Below are positions 22,414-33,000 of a DNA stretch of 64,000 bases, piece by piece (position 1 is the stretch's first letter; the number at the start of each line of letters is the position of its first letter). The notes under the pieces were generated by a model. It saw only the letters and a program-made list of their open reading frames with translations. It did no database searches and was not told where the DNA came from. Source of the DNA: Podospora pseudocomata. Its lineage: Eukaryota > Ascomycota > Sordariomycetes > Sordariales > Podosporaceae. A program made the translations under genes and the position numbers. Location of the stretch: contig NW_026946365.1 of the NCBI RefSeq assembly GCF_035222375.1, forward strand, positions 682,001-746,000, in the 5' to 3' direction.

Positions 22414-23918
22414 ATGGGTTCCCTATCCAACCCCGTCACTCCCTTCAACGTCCTCACAGACGCCAAACCAGACGACACCTCCCTCCCAGCCTTCATGGTG
22501 TCCACCACCCGCGGCTTCCTCCCCCGTGCCGACCCCATCGTCACTCTACCCCCCGAGTTTGACCCTCTGGAGTCGATCCTTCAGCGTATGCCCGTCAAGA
22601 CGGCCTCTGGTGAGCCTGGCCTCCTAGCCGAGGGCAAGCTGGGCAATGTCGTCCTGTCCGAGCTCCCAGACTTGACCTCCCACATCGACAAGTACGCCCC
22701 CAACCTCCCCTTGATGAACGCCCTGTATCGAGACTACTCCTTCCTCTTGTCCGCCTTCCTCCTCGAACCCTGCCACCTCCGCTTCATCAAAGGCGAACCC
22801 TACGGCCTAGCCCGTGATGTCCTCCCAGCCAACATTGCCCGCCCAATCAAGCGCTGTGCCGAATTGTATGACACCCCCAATCTCCCTTCCCTCTTATCAC
22901 TGTTGCTAACCCTCCTGCCACAAAAAGAACGGGCTTCAAACCCTTCATGGAATACGCCGGCTCCTACGCCCTCTACAACTACCGCCTCGCCAAACCCCCC
23001 TCTGGCCTCTCCTACCCCAACCTCCGCCTCATCCGCGCGTTCGAGCACGGGCTCGACCCCTCCTCCTCCGAGGCAGGCTTCGTGCTCGTGCACATCGCCA
23101 TGGTCTCCCACTCCCCTCTGCTAGTCTCAGGCTGCGTCAACGCCCTATCGTCCGCTACCTCCCGCGACAGGAGCAAGTTGAACACCGCCCTCGGGGAGGA
23201 GATGTTGACCGCGTTGCGCAACATCAACAGGTCGATGGAGACGATGTGGCAAAAGTCCAAACCAGGGAGTTACACCTCGTTTCGGACCTTCATCTTTGGG
23301 ATCACCTCGCAGAGCATGTTTCCCGACGGAGTGCTGTACGAGGGGATAGAGGAGTACAAAGGGGAGAGACAGAGTTTCAGGGGGGAGTCGGGAGCGAACG
23401 ATAGTATGATTCCACTGATGGATAGTTTGTTAAGTATTCCGATGCCGGAGACGCCGTTGACGGAGATATTGAAGGATTTTAGGCAGTACAGGCCGTCAAA
23501 TCACCGGGATTTTATCAAGTATGTAGCTGAGAGGCAGGATGAGTTGGGGATCAAGCGATGGGCTTTGGGCGGGGAGGAGGAGGAGGAGGAGGAGGAGGAA
23601 GGGAGGGAGACAAGGAGGCTTTGGTTGAGGCTGTTGGATCAGGTGAGGGAGTTTAGGTGGCGGCATTGGTGTTTTGCTAGGGAGTATATCCTCAAGCAGA
23701 CTTCGCATCCTACTGCTACGGGGGGGAGTCCGATTGTGACTTGGTTGCCTAATCAGTTGGGTGCTGTGTTGGCTGAGATGGAGAAGATTTATGGGGAGGG
23801 TGGTGGGAGGGGGAAGCTGGGGGAGGAGATCGAGGGGATTATGGACTTGGTGGGGAGGCAGAGGGAGATGTTGGAGAAGGAGGTGAGGAAGTTTTGCGAG
23901 GAGAGGGGTGTTAACTAG
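22414..23918 (+). CDS. Indoleamine 2,3-dioxygenase
   Basis: Heme dioxygenase that opens the indole ring of tryptophan to N-formylkynurenine, feeding NAD synthesis and tryptophan breakdown. Two exons: 22414-22865 and 22928-23918, giving 480 residues. The intron restores TGFKPFMEYAGSYALYN, a conserved IDO block. The proximal heme-ligand histidine is in REFRWRHWCFAREY (about residue 395), followed by the family TGGSP motif. A run of nine glutamates, coded by a GGA/GAG repeat at about 23572-23600, is inserted shortly before the heme histidine and looks like a lineage-specific expansion in a surface loop. The start fits the family. It is divergent from a PLP amino-acid dehydratase and convergent with the GPI-type gene, whose end is only 143 bp away. 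The class (alpha, beta or gamma) was not determined. Confidence 0.93.
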
Positions 23919-24061
23919 GTAGATATGTGGCTCGGTATGGCGTTTGTGAGTAAATAATGCAAAATCGAGATTTGTCTCCCCTTAACCAATGCTATGCTTT
24001 CTACTTCTCTCTTCTACAAATCGCAAACAGTTCCAACGCCAACTCCATTAATACCACCTAC

Positions 24062-25344
24062 TCATACCACCCATACCATTACATTATCATGACCCATTCC
24101 TGTCACTTTAAACCAGATCCCACCCCCACCACCCTCCCCCCATTCAAAAAGCCATAACCATCCCAGCCACCCCAACCAAAGCTCCCACAAAACCCCCTCA
24201 TACCTCACAGCAGCCCCCGTCCCCGGCAAAGCCTTCGCAACCCCAGCCGTCTCCCCCGCTCTCACAAGCGTACAACTCGCCGCCCCACAACCATACCCAT
24301 CAGGACAGCACCCCTCACTTTCATCCCTCTCATTGCACATGAACCACCCATTAGCACACTCATCCCCCATCACAGGCGGCGCACCAGTCGGCATCGGCAC
24401 CGCAATCGTCACCCCATTGCCATCAACCACCGTCGTCGAGGAAGTCAAAGGCGGGCAATCAGTCTCGGCGCAATCCCGACCTATCTGACAACACCCCCCC
24501 TCGTTATTCGCACGAGCAAGACAAGCATAATACCCCGTGGGACAAAATCCCGGTTCACCCGTTGTAGACGTCTCCGGGGCGTCATCAGACGTAGTTGTCG
24601 ATGATTGGGGTCGAGTTGACGTCGTTTCCGGAGCAGAACTCGACTCTGAAGTCGTTGTTGTTGTTGCCTCCAGCGGAGCCGAGGTCGTGGTTGTGGTTGG
24701 GATGGGAACAGGAGTGGACACTATCCCCTCCTTGACACCTACAGTTTGATATCAGTCAACCATCCCACCAAAATCCCATGTCAAGATGGGCACTTACAAC
24801 CCAACCCGCCGCAAACCCACCCCGTCAAACAACACCCTCCCCCAACCTCACTCGGGCACCCAACCCCCCCCTCCCCGCAACTCGTCACGCCCCCCGTGCA
24901 CTGGGTGTTATCCGGGCAGCAACCCACCGACCCCAAGCCAGTATCCGGGACTTTGATGCATGTCGACCCTTCGTAGCAGCAGATGTTGGGGTAGCCAATG
25001 TTGCTGCATAATAGGGTGTCTGTCGGACAGGACCACTGTCTTTTGCTTACTCCCAGCACCCCTCGTCGTTGTGGGTTGGGGGATGCGGGTAGAGGGGGGT
25101 TGTAGACTGCGCGGAGGGGGGCGGAGAAGGAGGTTCCATCTCTCGGGAGGAGGATCGCAGCAGAAGAGTTGGAAGGGGATGTATGGGAGGGGTCGAAGGC
25201 GCAAAAGTGGGAGTGGAATTTGAGCGAGGGGTTATTGGGGGGCATTTTTCGGATGGCGGTTGGTTGTTGGAGGGGAGTTTGTTGTTCGGCGAGGGAGAGG
25301 TGGGCGGATATTAAGGCCCAGAGCGGGAGGGGGAGGGGGCGCAT
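24062..25344 (-). CDS. Cysteine-rich secreted, probably GPI-anchored surface protein
   Basis: Two exons on the minus strand, 24798-25344 and 24062-24738, giving 407 residues as read. The start has a clear signal peptide (MRPLPLPLWALISAHLSLAEQ). Cysteine-rich blocks follow (CPTDTLLCSN...CCYEGSTC; CCPDNTQC; CCLTGWVC) and, after a Ser/Thr-rich linker, two further blocks (CPTGYYACLARANNEGGCC; CANGWFMCNER...CCPDGYGC). This architecture is known from fungal cell-wall GPI proteins of unknown function. The C-terminus in this frame is Trp/Gly-rich and poor for GPI attachment, while the next frame over gives a hydrophobic Gly/Ala/Val tail and a stop at 24144-24146. A one-base break in a C5 run at 24193-24197 is therefore suspected (see findings). 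The TGG repeat just upstream lies in the leader. Confidence 0.75.
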
Positions 25345-26051
25345 TGTGGTGGTGGTGGTGGTGGTGGTGGTGGTGAGTGAGGTTGTCTGTGATCTGGGGA
25401 GGGAGCGGTGTTGCGAATTGAATTGAATTGCGGTGTAGCGTCGGTGCACAAGGGGGGTTACCGTCGCGCGGGCACAGCGGGGGTAATTCAACAGAGAAAA
25501 ATGTGTCAACAATAAACCATGCAAGAACCTCAACCCTGGGAGAGCCGTCTGTATCGCCAGAGGAGGCGTGGTCGTGATTGTAAATGTTCAGCTGTCGCAA
25601 GTCGTATGCGCAAACAGCTATGTTGACATTCTGTGGGTCCGGCTCTTTGGTCGAGAACACCGCGACAACGCAACGGGGCGCTGCTTATCGTTGCTTGGCG
25701 TACACGTTGGCTGGAGCTAAACTGTGAGAAGGGGTCAATGATGTCTGGACAGACAACCAGATGAAAGTCAGTGAGTGGATCTCCTGTAAGATCTGAGCCA
25801 AAAATGAAGAATAGAAAACAGGCTGAACAACAACATCAACAACTGGAAAAGCTCAGTAACACAAACTCTCGGGAACCCCCTGCATCACCCCACCCGACCA
25901 TCGGAACCCCCCACGTCCAATCATCCCAACTCGGCAGTTTGTTTACATGTCCCCTGAATTGCTTCAACGTTTGTACATTTTAGATTGAGGGTATCTACCA
26001 CAGGTGCACATCCATAGTCTTACACAACATCCCCCCCCTTATCCAAACTTT
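25345..26051. other. Intergenic with TGG microsatellite
   Basis: The leader of the GPI-type gene begins with a (TGG)n tract at about 25347-25375, which is (CCA)n on its coding strand directly before the ATG. The rest is promoter and, toward 26051, 3' flank of the Mrm1-like gene. No other gene seen. Confidence 0.55.
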
Positions 26052-28094
26052 TTAAATCTCAAACAGCGTCTCCTTCGTGACTTCCTCACCATCCTCCTCC
26101 GCTGCCTCCTTCTTCAACACAGCCTTCTGCATCCCCTTCAAAAACGAGGCACACAGCAACGCCCCCGCCACATTGACATTCAAACTATCCACCACGCTCT
26201 GCCCCGCCATGGAAGGGATATTCAACTCGTAATCCGCCTTCTTGACCACCAGCCTGTCCAACCCCTCACCTTCACTCCCCAGCAACAAAACACACGGCGT
26301 TCTCTTCAACGGGTCCGTCTCCTCAATATCAAACAAATCAACCTGTCTTCTTTGTCTTGTAGCACCCGGCTCCTGCGCAACAGCAGCATAAACCTCCCAG
26401 CCGTTCGCCCTCGAAGCATTGAGAAACTCGGGCAGAGAATTAATCCCAAAAATGGTCACCTCCTCCGCCGCACCAGCCGATGCCTTCAACGCGACAGGCG
26501 TGATTTTTGTCCCACCATAGTTTGTAATCGCCACAGCAGCCGCGCCAAAGAACCCGACACTGCGCAGAATAGCACCTAGGTTGACAGGGTCAAGAATTCT
26601 GTCAAGCACCACAACCAAAGGTTTGTGCGTAGCGCTCTTGCGCCAGTAGACAAAGTCATTCGTGCCATTGATAGCAACGTCCTCAGCCGACTGATGGCCC
26701 AACTCGACCGAAAACCCAGGCTTAGCCGCGTACTCAGCCGGGTCCTCAGGAATGGCGCCCAAGGCCACGATCGGTGGCTGAGGGAGAGCAGACGCTTCAA
26801 GAACAAACCCGTTGTGGGGACGGGAAGAAGACATCTTGCTCATGAGACGCATGCCATACTTCCCGGAGACGACCTCGACAGGGACGTTCTTTTGCTTGGC
26901 GAGGGTGCGGATGACTTTCTCGGCTTTGATGTCATCTGCGTTCTGGGACTCGCGGACGTCGTCGCCTTGTTGGATGTAGAGCTTGTAGAGCTTGCGGCGG
27001 CCGGAGCGGAGGGCGGCTTCGACGGAGGAGGAGCCGTAGAGGAACTGGGAGGCGGCGGTGGTGTAGGTGATGCCGATGGGCTCGGGGCGCTCGTAGGCAT
27101 CACTGTCGTGGAAGGGTTTGTCCTTGTATTCTCTTGGGGGGCGGTCGTTGAAGTCTCTCGGGGCGCGGTCCTTGAACTCTCTTGGAGGTCTATCGCCGAA
27201 GTCTCTTGGGGGTCTGTCCCCAAAATCTCTGGAGGAGCGCTCTTTGAACTCTCTTGGAGGCCTGTCACCAAAGTTCCTGGGGGGTCTGTCCCCAAAAGCT
27301 CTGGAGGAGCGCTCTTTGAACTCTCTTGGAGGAAAGACCCTCTGAGGCACATCGCCGAAGCTTCTCGATGGCCTGTTACCGTTACGAGGCGGCCTGTCAC
27401 CAAAGCTCTTGCCCCGTCTATCCCCGTCACGACTCCCCCTGTCAAACTTTCTGTCCCTCGACCCGAAGCTCCTTTCTTCCCGGTCACGAGAAGGAGCAGT
27501 CTTAGCATAACCCCCAAAAGGCCTCTCTCTCCCCTTGTTCGACCTCTTATCCTGCCCCCAAGGATTCATACCCTCCTCCCCCCTCATCATAGAAGCAAAA
27601 CCCCTAGAATCCAACGGCTTTGATGCCGAAGACCTCTCCCTATCCCGGCGAGAAGGACGGACATCCCTCCCTCTCTCACCTCTTGAATTGGTAAAAGCAT
27701 CACCGTCGGCAGAACCCATCCCCATTTCCCGTTTCAGCTGTTTGACCTCTTCGGCCAATTGTCCAGTCTTGAACTTGTAGACCAAACTTTTCTTGCCATG
27801 GCTGTCCTCGGGGTCAAAGAAGCGGGCTTGCTTGGACTTGGGTCTGGCCTTGTCTGGGTACTCGGTGATGTCCTTTCTTCCCTTGCGGATCTTGTAGTCG
27901 GGGCGTTGGGCTTTGAGTTCATCCCGGAGCTTTTGACGCTCGGCGTAGGTGTGGCCGTCATTTTTGAACTTGCCGGATTGAAGGGTGGTTGAGACGGAGA
28001 AGGCCCTTGAGGAAGGGGTAATGAGTGAGATGACCGAGGGAGATGAGGTGGTTATTGACGGTCTGGTGGCACGGTAGGCCAGTTGGAGAGCCAT
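26052..28094 (-). CDS. mrm1: Mrm1-like mitochondrial rRNA 2'-O-ribose methyltransferase with repetitive extension
   Basis: SpoU/TrmH-class SPOUT methyltransferase of 680 residues, one exon. In yeast, Mrm1 methylates the peptidyl-transferase loop of mitochondrial large rRNA. The N-terminus is Ser/Thr/Arg-rich (RPSITTSSPSVISLI), consistent with mitochondrial import. About residues 130-330 are an Arg/Asp/Gly-rich disordered region with tandem FGDRPPREFKERSSR repeats. The substrate-binding domain begins near GITYTTAASQFLYGSSSVEAAL. SpoU motif 1 is DPVNLGAILRSVGFFGA, motif 2 CVLLLGSEGEGL and motif 3 SLNVNVAGALL, with the S-adenosylmethionine-binding knot. The start at 28094 was chosen because upstream in-frame codons lack organellar or conserved character. 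The catalytic half is complete. The Arg-rich repeat belt is inferred to bind RNA. Confidence 0.9.
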   Translation of the reverse strand: MALQLAYRATRPSITTSSPSVISLITPSSRAFSVSTTLQSGKFKNDGHTYAERQKLRDELKAQRPDYKIRKGRKDITEYPDKARPKSKQARFFDPEDSHGKKSLVYKFKTGQLAEEVKQLKREMGMGSADGDAFTNSRGERGRDVRPSRRDRERSSASKPLDSRGFASMMRGEEGMNPWGQDKRSNKGRERPFGGYAKTAPSRDREERSFGSRDRKFDRGSRDGDRRGKSFGDRPPRNGNRPSRSFGDVPQRVFPPREFKERSSRAFGDRPPRNFGDRPPREFKERSSRDFGDRPPRDFGDRPPREFKDRAPRDFNDRPPREYKDKPFHDSDAYERPEPIGITYTTAASQFLYGSSSVEAALRSGRRKLYKLYIQQGDDVRESQNADDIKAEKVIRTLAKQKNVPVEVVSGKYGMRLMSKMSSSRPHNGFVLEASALPQPPIVALGAIPEDPAEYAAKPGFSVELGHQSAEDVAINGTNDFVYWRKSATHKPLVVVLDRILDPVNLGAILRSVGFFGAAAVAITNYGGTKITPVALKASAGAAEEVTIFGINSLPEFLNASRANGWEVYAAVAQEPGATRQRRQVDLFDIEETDPLKRTPCVLLLGSEGEGLDRLVVKKADYELNIPSMAGQSVVDSLNVNVAGALLCASFLKGMQKAVLKKEAAEEDGEEVTKETLFEI
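27118..27420 (-). repeat. Coding tandem repeats (72-bp unit and half units)
   Basis: Within the Mrm1-like gene, a 72-bp unit encoding REFKERSSRxFGDRPPRxFGDRPP is repeated, and FGDRPP half units recur on both sides. Neighbouring copies are nearly identical in DNA (compare the stretches starting near 27211 and 27283), so the expansion is recent. Confidence 0.8.
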
Positions 28095-28782
28095 GACGGC
28101 TCGGGAAAGTGTGAAGAAGTGAAACTGAATGTATGTATGTTTGCTGAGTGAAGCTTCACTTTTGAGTCTCAAGGATGCCAAGAGATGTGTACAAGAGAGA
28201 TGCACTTGAGGTGTCTTGTGTGTTTCAATGCGAAGAAAAGGGTTACAAGCCTCAACCTGAACCACAATCTAAAATGTACAAACGCACAAGACGAACTCAG
28301 CCCCAAAATGAGAGAAAATGAATGCTTTTGAGACTATGTTTGCTCCTTCCTCGAAGAAAATCCAGGCCTTCAGATGCAGAAAAAGTCGGGAAGGTGCCAA
28401 GCCCAGGACCCAGCGGCCCCACCACAGCTGCCGGGCAGGACATTATATTTCAATTTAATCCCTGCAAAGCCTTTTAAGCAAACGCGTGTTTTTGGTCCGT
28501 CGCGTGAAAGGCGGCGCCCCTCCACTTCCCATGCTTTGAGACTGTCCCTCTGTTAACCATAACCCCCCTCACCCCGACTCTCAGCTTGTGCAATTTTCAG
28601 TAAACAGCTTGGGCATTGGTATGCGGCCACAGCTTTTTGTTTTCTGTCATCTCAACTGACTTGCTTCTCCAGGAGTAGCTTCCCCAAACTTGCTTACATT
28701 TGGAGACCTTTCGAACTCGACATTTTGGCACAGCAAACCAGCACGCACCCCCCTTCGACTTATTGTTGATGTACTGCCGACC
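28095..28782. promoter_or_regulatory. Divergent intergenic region
   Basis: Promoter region between the minus-strand Mrm1-like gene and the plus-strand acidic ORF at 28783. No further gene or distinct motif was supported. Confidence 0.45.
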
Positions 28783-29244
28783 ATGGCCACCAACGGTCTT
28801 TTGAGCTCAGATGATGAGCTGTTTTTTGATCCCATGCCGACAGAAGAACCCACGACCTATGAGTTTCAGTCCGAACTGTCAGACGATGAGGATCCAGATC
28901 CGATTGCGGTCGACGAGATTACCCAGCCTGTTGCGCCTTCGGTACCGTCACATTTGATGCCTGCGATGCCTCGTGCGAATATAGACAACTTTTTGCCCGA
29001 CGACTCCATACAGTATGAGGAACCACCGGTAACGAATGGGCATGGCTATGACGGACATCGAAGCGATAGAGACGACTCGGCCGGTCCAGTCACAAGAATC
29101 GTCGACATTGAAGTAGCGTTACCGGAGATGTCGGAGGAAAAGAAGGCCGAGTTTGAGTACATTGAGGTGCCAGAGATGAAGCCAGAAACTGAGGGCTACA
29201 TGACAAGGAGGACACGCAATGGGGTAAGGGGTTGTGCTGGGTGA
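28783..29244 (+). CDS. Acidic hypothetical protein or orphan first exon
   Basis: Open frame of 153 codons starting at an ATG in strong context (gaccATGGCC). The product is acidic and hydrophilic (SSDDELFFDPMPTEE; ELSDDEDPDP; YIEVPEM) and codon use is gene-like, so I believe it is translated. A good splice donor (GGG|gtaagg) occurs at 29224, just before the unspliced stop. It may be the first exon of a longer gene. The obvious candidate is the chromatin remodeller that begins at about 30001, whose relatives often have acidic N-termini, but no acceptor joins the two frames convincingly. It may instead be a separate or truncated gene. Function unknown. Confidence 0.5.
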   Translation: MATNGLLSSDDELFFDPMPTEEPTTYEFQSELSDDEDPDPIAVDEITQPVAPSVPSHLMPAMPRANIDNFLPDDSIQYEEPPVTNGHGYDGHRSDRDDSAGPVTRIVDIEVALPEMSEEKKAEFEYIEVPEMKPETEGYMTRRTRNGVRGCAG

Positions 29245-30000
29245 TTTGCTGTTTGTATCTGCTGTGGTGGGAGATATGATGAGCAAGGCTCAAGGATGCA
29301 AGTGTGTCAACATCATGGGAGTTGTGTTGCTGTGTTAGGTTGTGGCGTTTGTTTAAGGGGCTGTAGTTGGCAACTCTTCCAAGTGGTTGAGTGGAAGCTG
29401 GACGACAACCACAAGGGCCTCAGGGGTCGGGGGGTGGGTGGGGTTGCCATCAAAGTATCAAGTCCCAACATGGAGAGCAAGTTGATCTGTCGGGATGTAA
29501 TGAAATCCCGGGCTCCAGATCCAAACTCTTTTGGGTTTGTCTTTAGTATGGAGCCAGGGGTTTTTGAGGAGCTTGAATTGTGCGGTCTTGGTGCCTACAG
29601 TATCGCTAGCCTCGCTGTTCTGGCTTCAAACATGGTCAGCATCCTCTTCCTAGCCCGCATGACGACCTCCAGTTTTTGGCATCTCCCAAGCCGAAGACTT
29701 GTCTGGCTTCTTTTCTGCCTTCACCCATCGCTCCTTCTCCACCTAAGGATTTTGACTGGGTCACACAACTACTGTCAATGACCTCCCCCTATTGATCACA
29801 ATATTGCTCCTTCCCAACACACCTTCGTCTGAACCCTTAGCGCCTTTTCATTATTTGCAGGTCACACGGTTTTGTTATCCATCTATTTCTCCGTTTGGTT
29901 TGATTCGCCGTTTTCCTCTTTCCGAGAACCTCAACTTTCTCGCTGCTGCTCGCCTCCCAAGCTTCTGAAAACGCCCATTCTCGCCGGTTTGTTCCTTCCA
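29245..30000. other. Intergenic or long intron
   Basis: Contains a clean splice acceptor (ttatttgcag, ending 29860) followed by a TC-rich stretch that reads like a 5' leader running to the ATG at 30001. A 161-codon open frame (29296-29781) has no recognisable domain. The segment is either the remodeller's promoter with a leader intron, or a long intron linking it to the acidic ORF. Confidence 0.4.
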
Positions 30001-33000
30001 ATGGGGTCTTCCAGTCACTCCGACGGCGAGTATACTCCGCCTTTCGACGACAAGAATAGCGGGGATGACGGGGCTCTGCTCAGCCTGACTGCCGAGGCCA
30101 GCAACGGCAGGCAGTTGTCACCTGACGACTACTATATTGACGAGGTTGAGTATATTGACCCAGAGGAAGCCGACTGGAATATTCAATCAGGCAACAACCT
30201 GCCAACCAGCGACTTCGACCGCGACTATTTGAACAATTTTCACCCTGCCTACCTGGATGAGCACCAGCCAGAGCACAGAAATTTCGTTCAGTCACAGCAG
30301 ATGATCATGGATCGCGTCAACCAGGAATCCGACCATGCCTACGAAGGCGATAGCGACTATGCCTCTGATCACGCCTCTGAGTATAAGGACAGTGACTACG
30401 ACTCTGACCCCATGGATATTGACCAGATTGACAGCGACGACGGCAGTGACTCTGTAAGCGCAGGCAGCCAGATTGGCGGAATTGGGCGACCAGAGTCAAG
30501 TGACTCAATCTCTGCACTGCATTCACTTATTCATTTACTTGTTGCAAAACTCTCTATTTCCCGCATTTCTCTTGTTCATTCCAATCAATGCCCATTGTTC
30601 TTTCTTGCCGGCAAATTGTTGACCCATACTTTATAGGACTATTATGATGACTCCAGAAAGCGCAAGAGAGATTATAACGATAACTACTCTGGTGCCGTTG
30701 ACGATTTCGACGAGGCCTCTGACGACGACATCCCCCGCACCCGAGGTGCCCCCACCAAGCTTCCGCCTGTCAACTTTGGCAGATCTCTGCGCAAGCGTGC
30801 TGAAGTCACCAATTACTATGGCAGTCAAGATGAGTTGCAGGAGGATGATGAGGATTCATTCATTGTCACCTCTGATATTGTGCGACCCGGCCGAAAGAAG
30901 TTGAAGCGCTTGTCTTCGAGGCTTTCTGCCAGGACCACACAGAAGACCACGTCTGTCTCTGCCTCTGCGGGTGACTCTGACATAGAATTTGAGAGCAGCC
31001 GCCGCCGTTCATCCCGTGCCAACAAGAACACCAGAAAGATGGTCGACCAGTACGCCGAGGACGACGATGACGAGGATGATGAAGCCTTTTACATCTCGGA
31101 CAACAAACCTGCTGCTGGCCCCAAAGTCGCCAGCGTGAAGGAGATCTTCCAGGGCAACATTCCCACCGACTTCAAGGAAGCTCACAGGTTGACCTGCGAC
31201 AGTTGTGGCTATCCTGATGACCGCAACAAGGGAACCTTTGTCTTTTGTCAAGGCTGCTCCAATGTCTATCACAAAGTCTGTCTGGGCAACCGCAGCAGCC
31301 GTGAGCAGCGTGTGACCAAGGTTGGGCCAGATTCCTTCGTCATGCAGTGCCGCTTTTGCATCGATGTTTACAAGAAGCGAGACCCGCGGGCACCCAGCCA
31401 CGGCACATGCCAAACTTGCCATGTCAGAGGCCCATCATGCATCCCTTTCTCCGAAAAGAAAACACCCAAGCAAGAGGAGAAGTTGCGCATCGATAATGGC
31501 GGTGTTGATCCCATCACGGAGGTCAATCCCAAGCTTATCAACAACCACAACAACGTCCTCTTTCGCTGTGCCAGGTGCCATCGAGGCTGGCACTATGAAC
31601 ATCTCCCCCATCCCAACCCGACTCGAGACCCGTCTTGGTCAGAGCCTCTCAATCTACACAAGCTCAGGTTGGAAGAGTACCAGATCGATTGGATGTGCAA
31701 GGACTGTCGTGACACAGATGGGCTCAAGCCTGACAAGATTGTGGCCTGGCGCCCAGCTGATCGCAAGAGCTACATCGAAGGTCAGACTATCGCAGACTTC
31801 GACGAGGATCAAATCGAGTACCTGATCAAGTGGGAGCGCCAGTCTTACAACCATTGCCAGTGGTTCCCTGGCGCCTGGGTCTATGGTATCGTCAAACACA
31901 ACATGCGTGTCTCCTTCCTCAAGAGGACATTTGGAGAGGGGCTTGAGGGAGGTCCTGACAGCGAGATCAAGGCAGATTCTCTGCTCAGATGGACCGAAAA
32001 GGAGGCCATCTATAATGTCTGGGTCACACCTGATATCATTCTCGATGTCCACGTCGCTCCGCGAACCGTCGAGGCTGAAGCAAAGTACAAGGCTCGGTCT
32101 CGCGAGGACAAGTTCCAGGAGGACTTGAGCCGGATCTTCCACGTGGTCAAAATCCTTGTGAAGTTTGAGGGCCTTGGGTACGAGGATGTTGTTTGGGACA
32201 CCCCTCCGGACTCGTCAGACGGTGCTCTCTGGGAGGCGTATCAAGAGGCGTACCGGGAGTACCTCAATGGCAAGCACTTCAAACCAGAGTCCAACCGTGT
32301 CATGCGAGAGCGCCTCCAAGAATTCCACCAACTCGATTTCGTCAAAGATATCGAACTCAAGAAGCAGCCCGAGGGCCTCAAGCGCGGCCAGCTTATGGAA
32401 TATCAGATCAATGGCGTCAACTGGATGCTTCACAACTTCCGTCATGACAGGAGTGTCATTCTTGCCGATGAGATGGGTCTGGGCAAGACAGTTCAAATCG
32501 TGGCACTGCTCTACACTCTCATCATGACCAAGCCTCGCATCTGGCCGTTTCTTGTTGTGGTGCCAAATGCGACCTGCGCCAACTGGCGACGTGAGATCAA
32601 GAAATGGGCTCCTGACCTTCGAGTTGTTGCATACTATGGCGGACGAGTGTCTCAACAGGCCGCAAAGGAGTACGAGCTGTTTCCAGGCAATACTCGCGAC
32701 ATGAAGGCACACGTTGTCATCATGTCCTACGACTCGGTCAAGGACAGTGAAACGCGATCCCGGTTCAGCAGTGTGAAGTGGGCTGGTCTAATTGTCGACG
32801 AAGCTCAGGCTCTCAAGAATGACGAGAATTCGCTGTACAAGGCCTTGAACATGCTCAATATCCCGTTCAAGGTTCTTCTGACAGGAACGCCATTGCAAAA
32901 CAACAAGAGGGAGTTATTCAACCTCCTTCAGTTCATCGACCCCAGTATGAAGGCCGAGCAGCTTGACCAAGAGTACGACCAGATCACCTCGGAAAACCTC

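Noticed and set aside
25370-25533. Longer N-terminus for the GPI-type protein through the TGG repeat
   Set aside because: The added residues are a threonine homopolymer plus basic sequence placed before a clear signal peptide; the ATG at 25344 is the sensible start.
29296-29781. 161-codon open frame between the acidic ORF and the remodeller
   Set aside because: Low-information composition and no recognisable motif; more likely intergenic or intronic.
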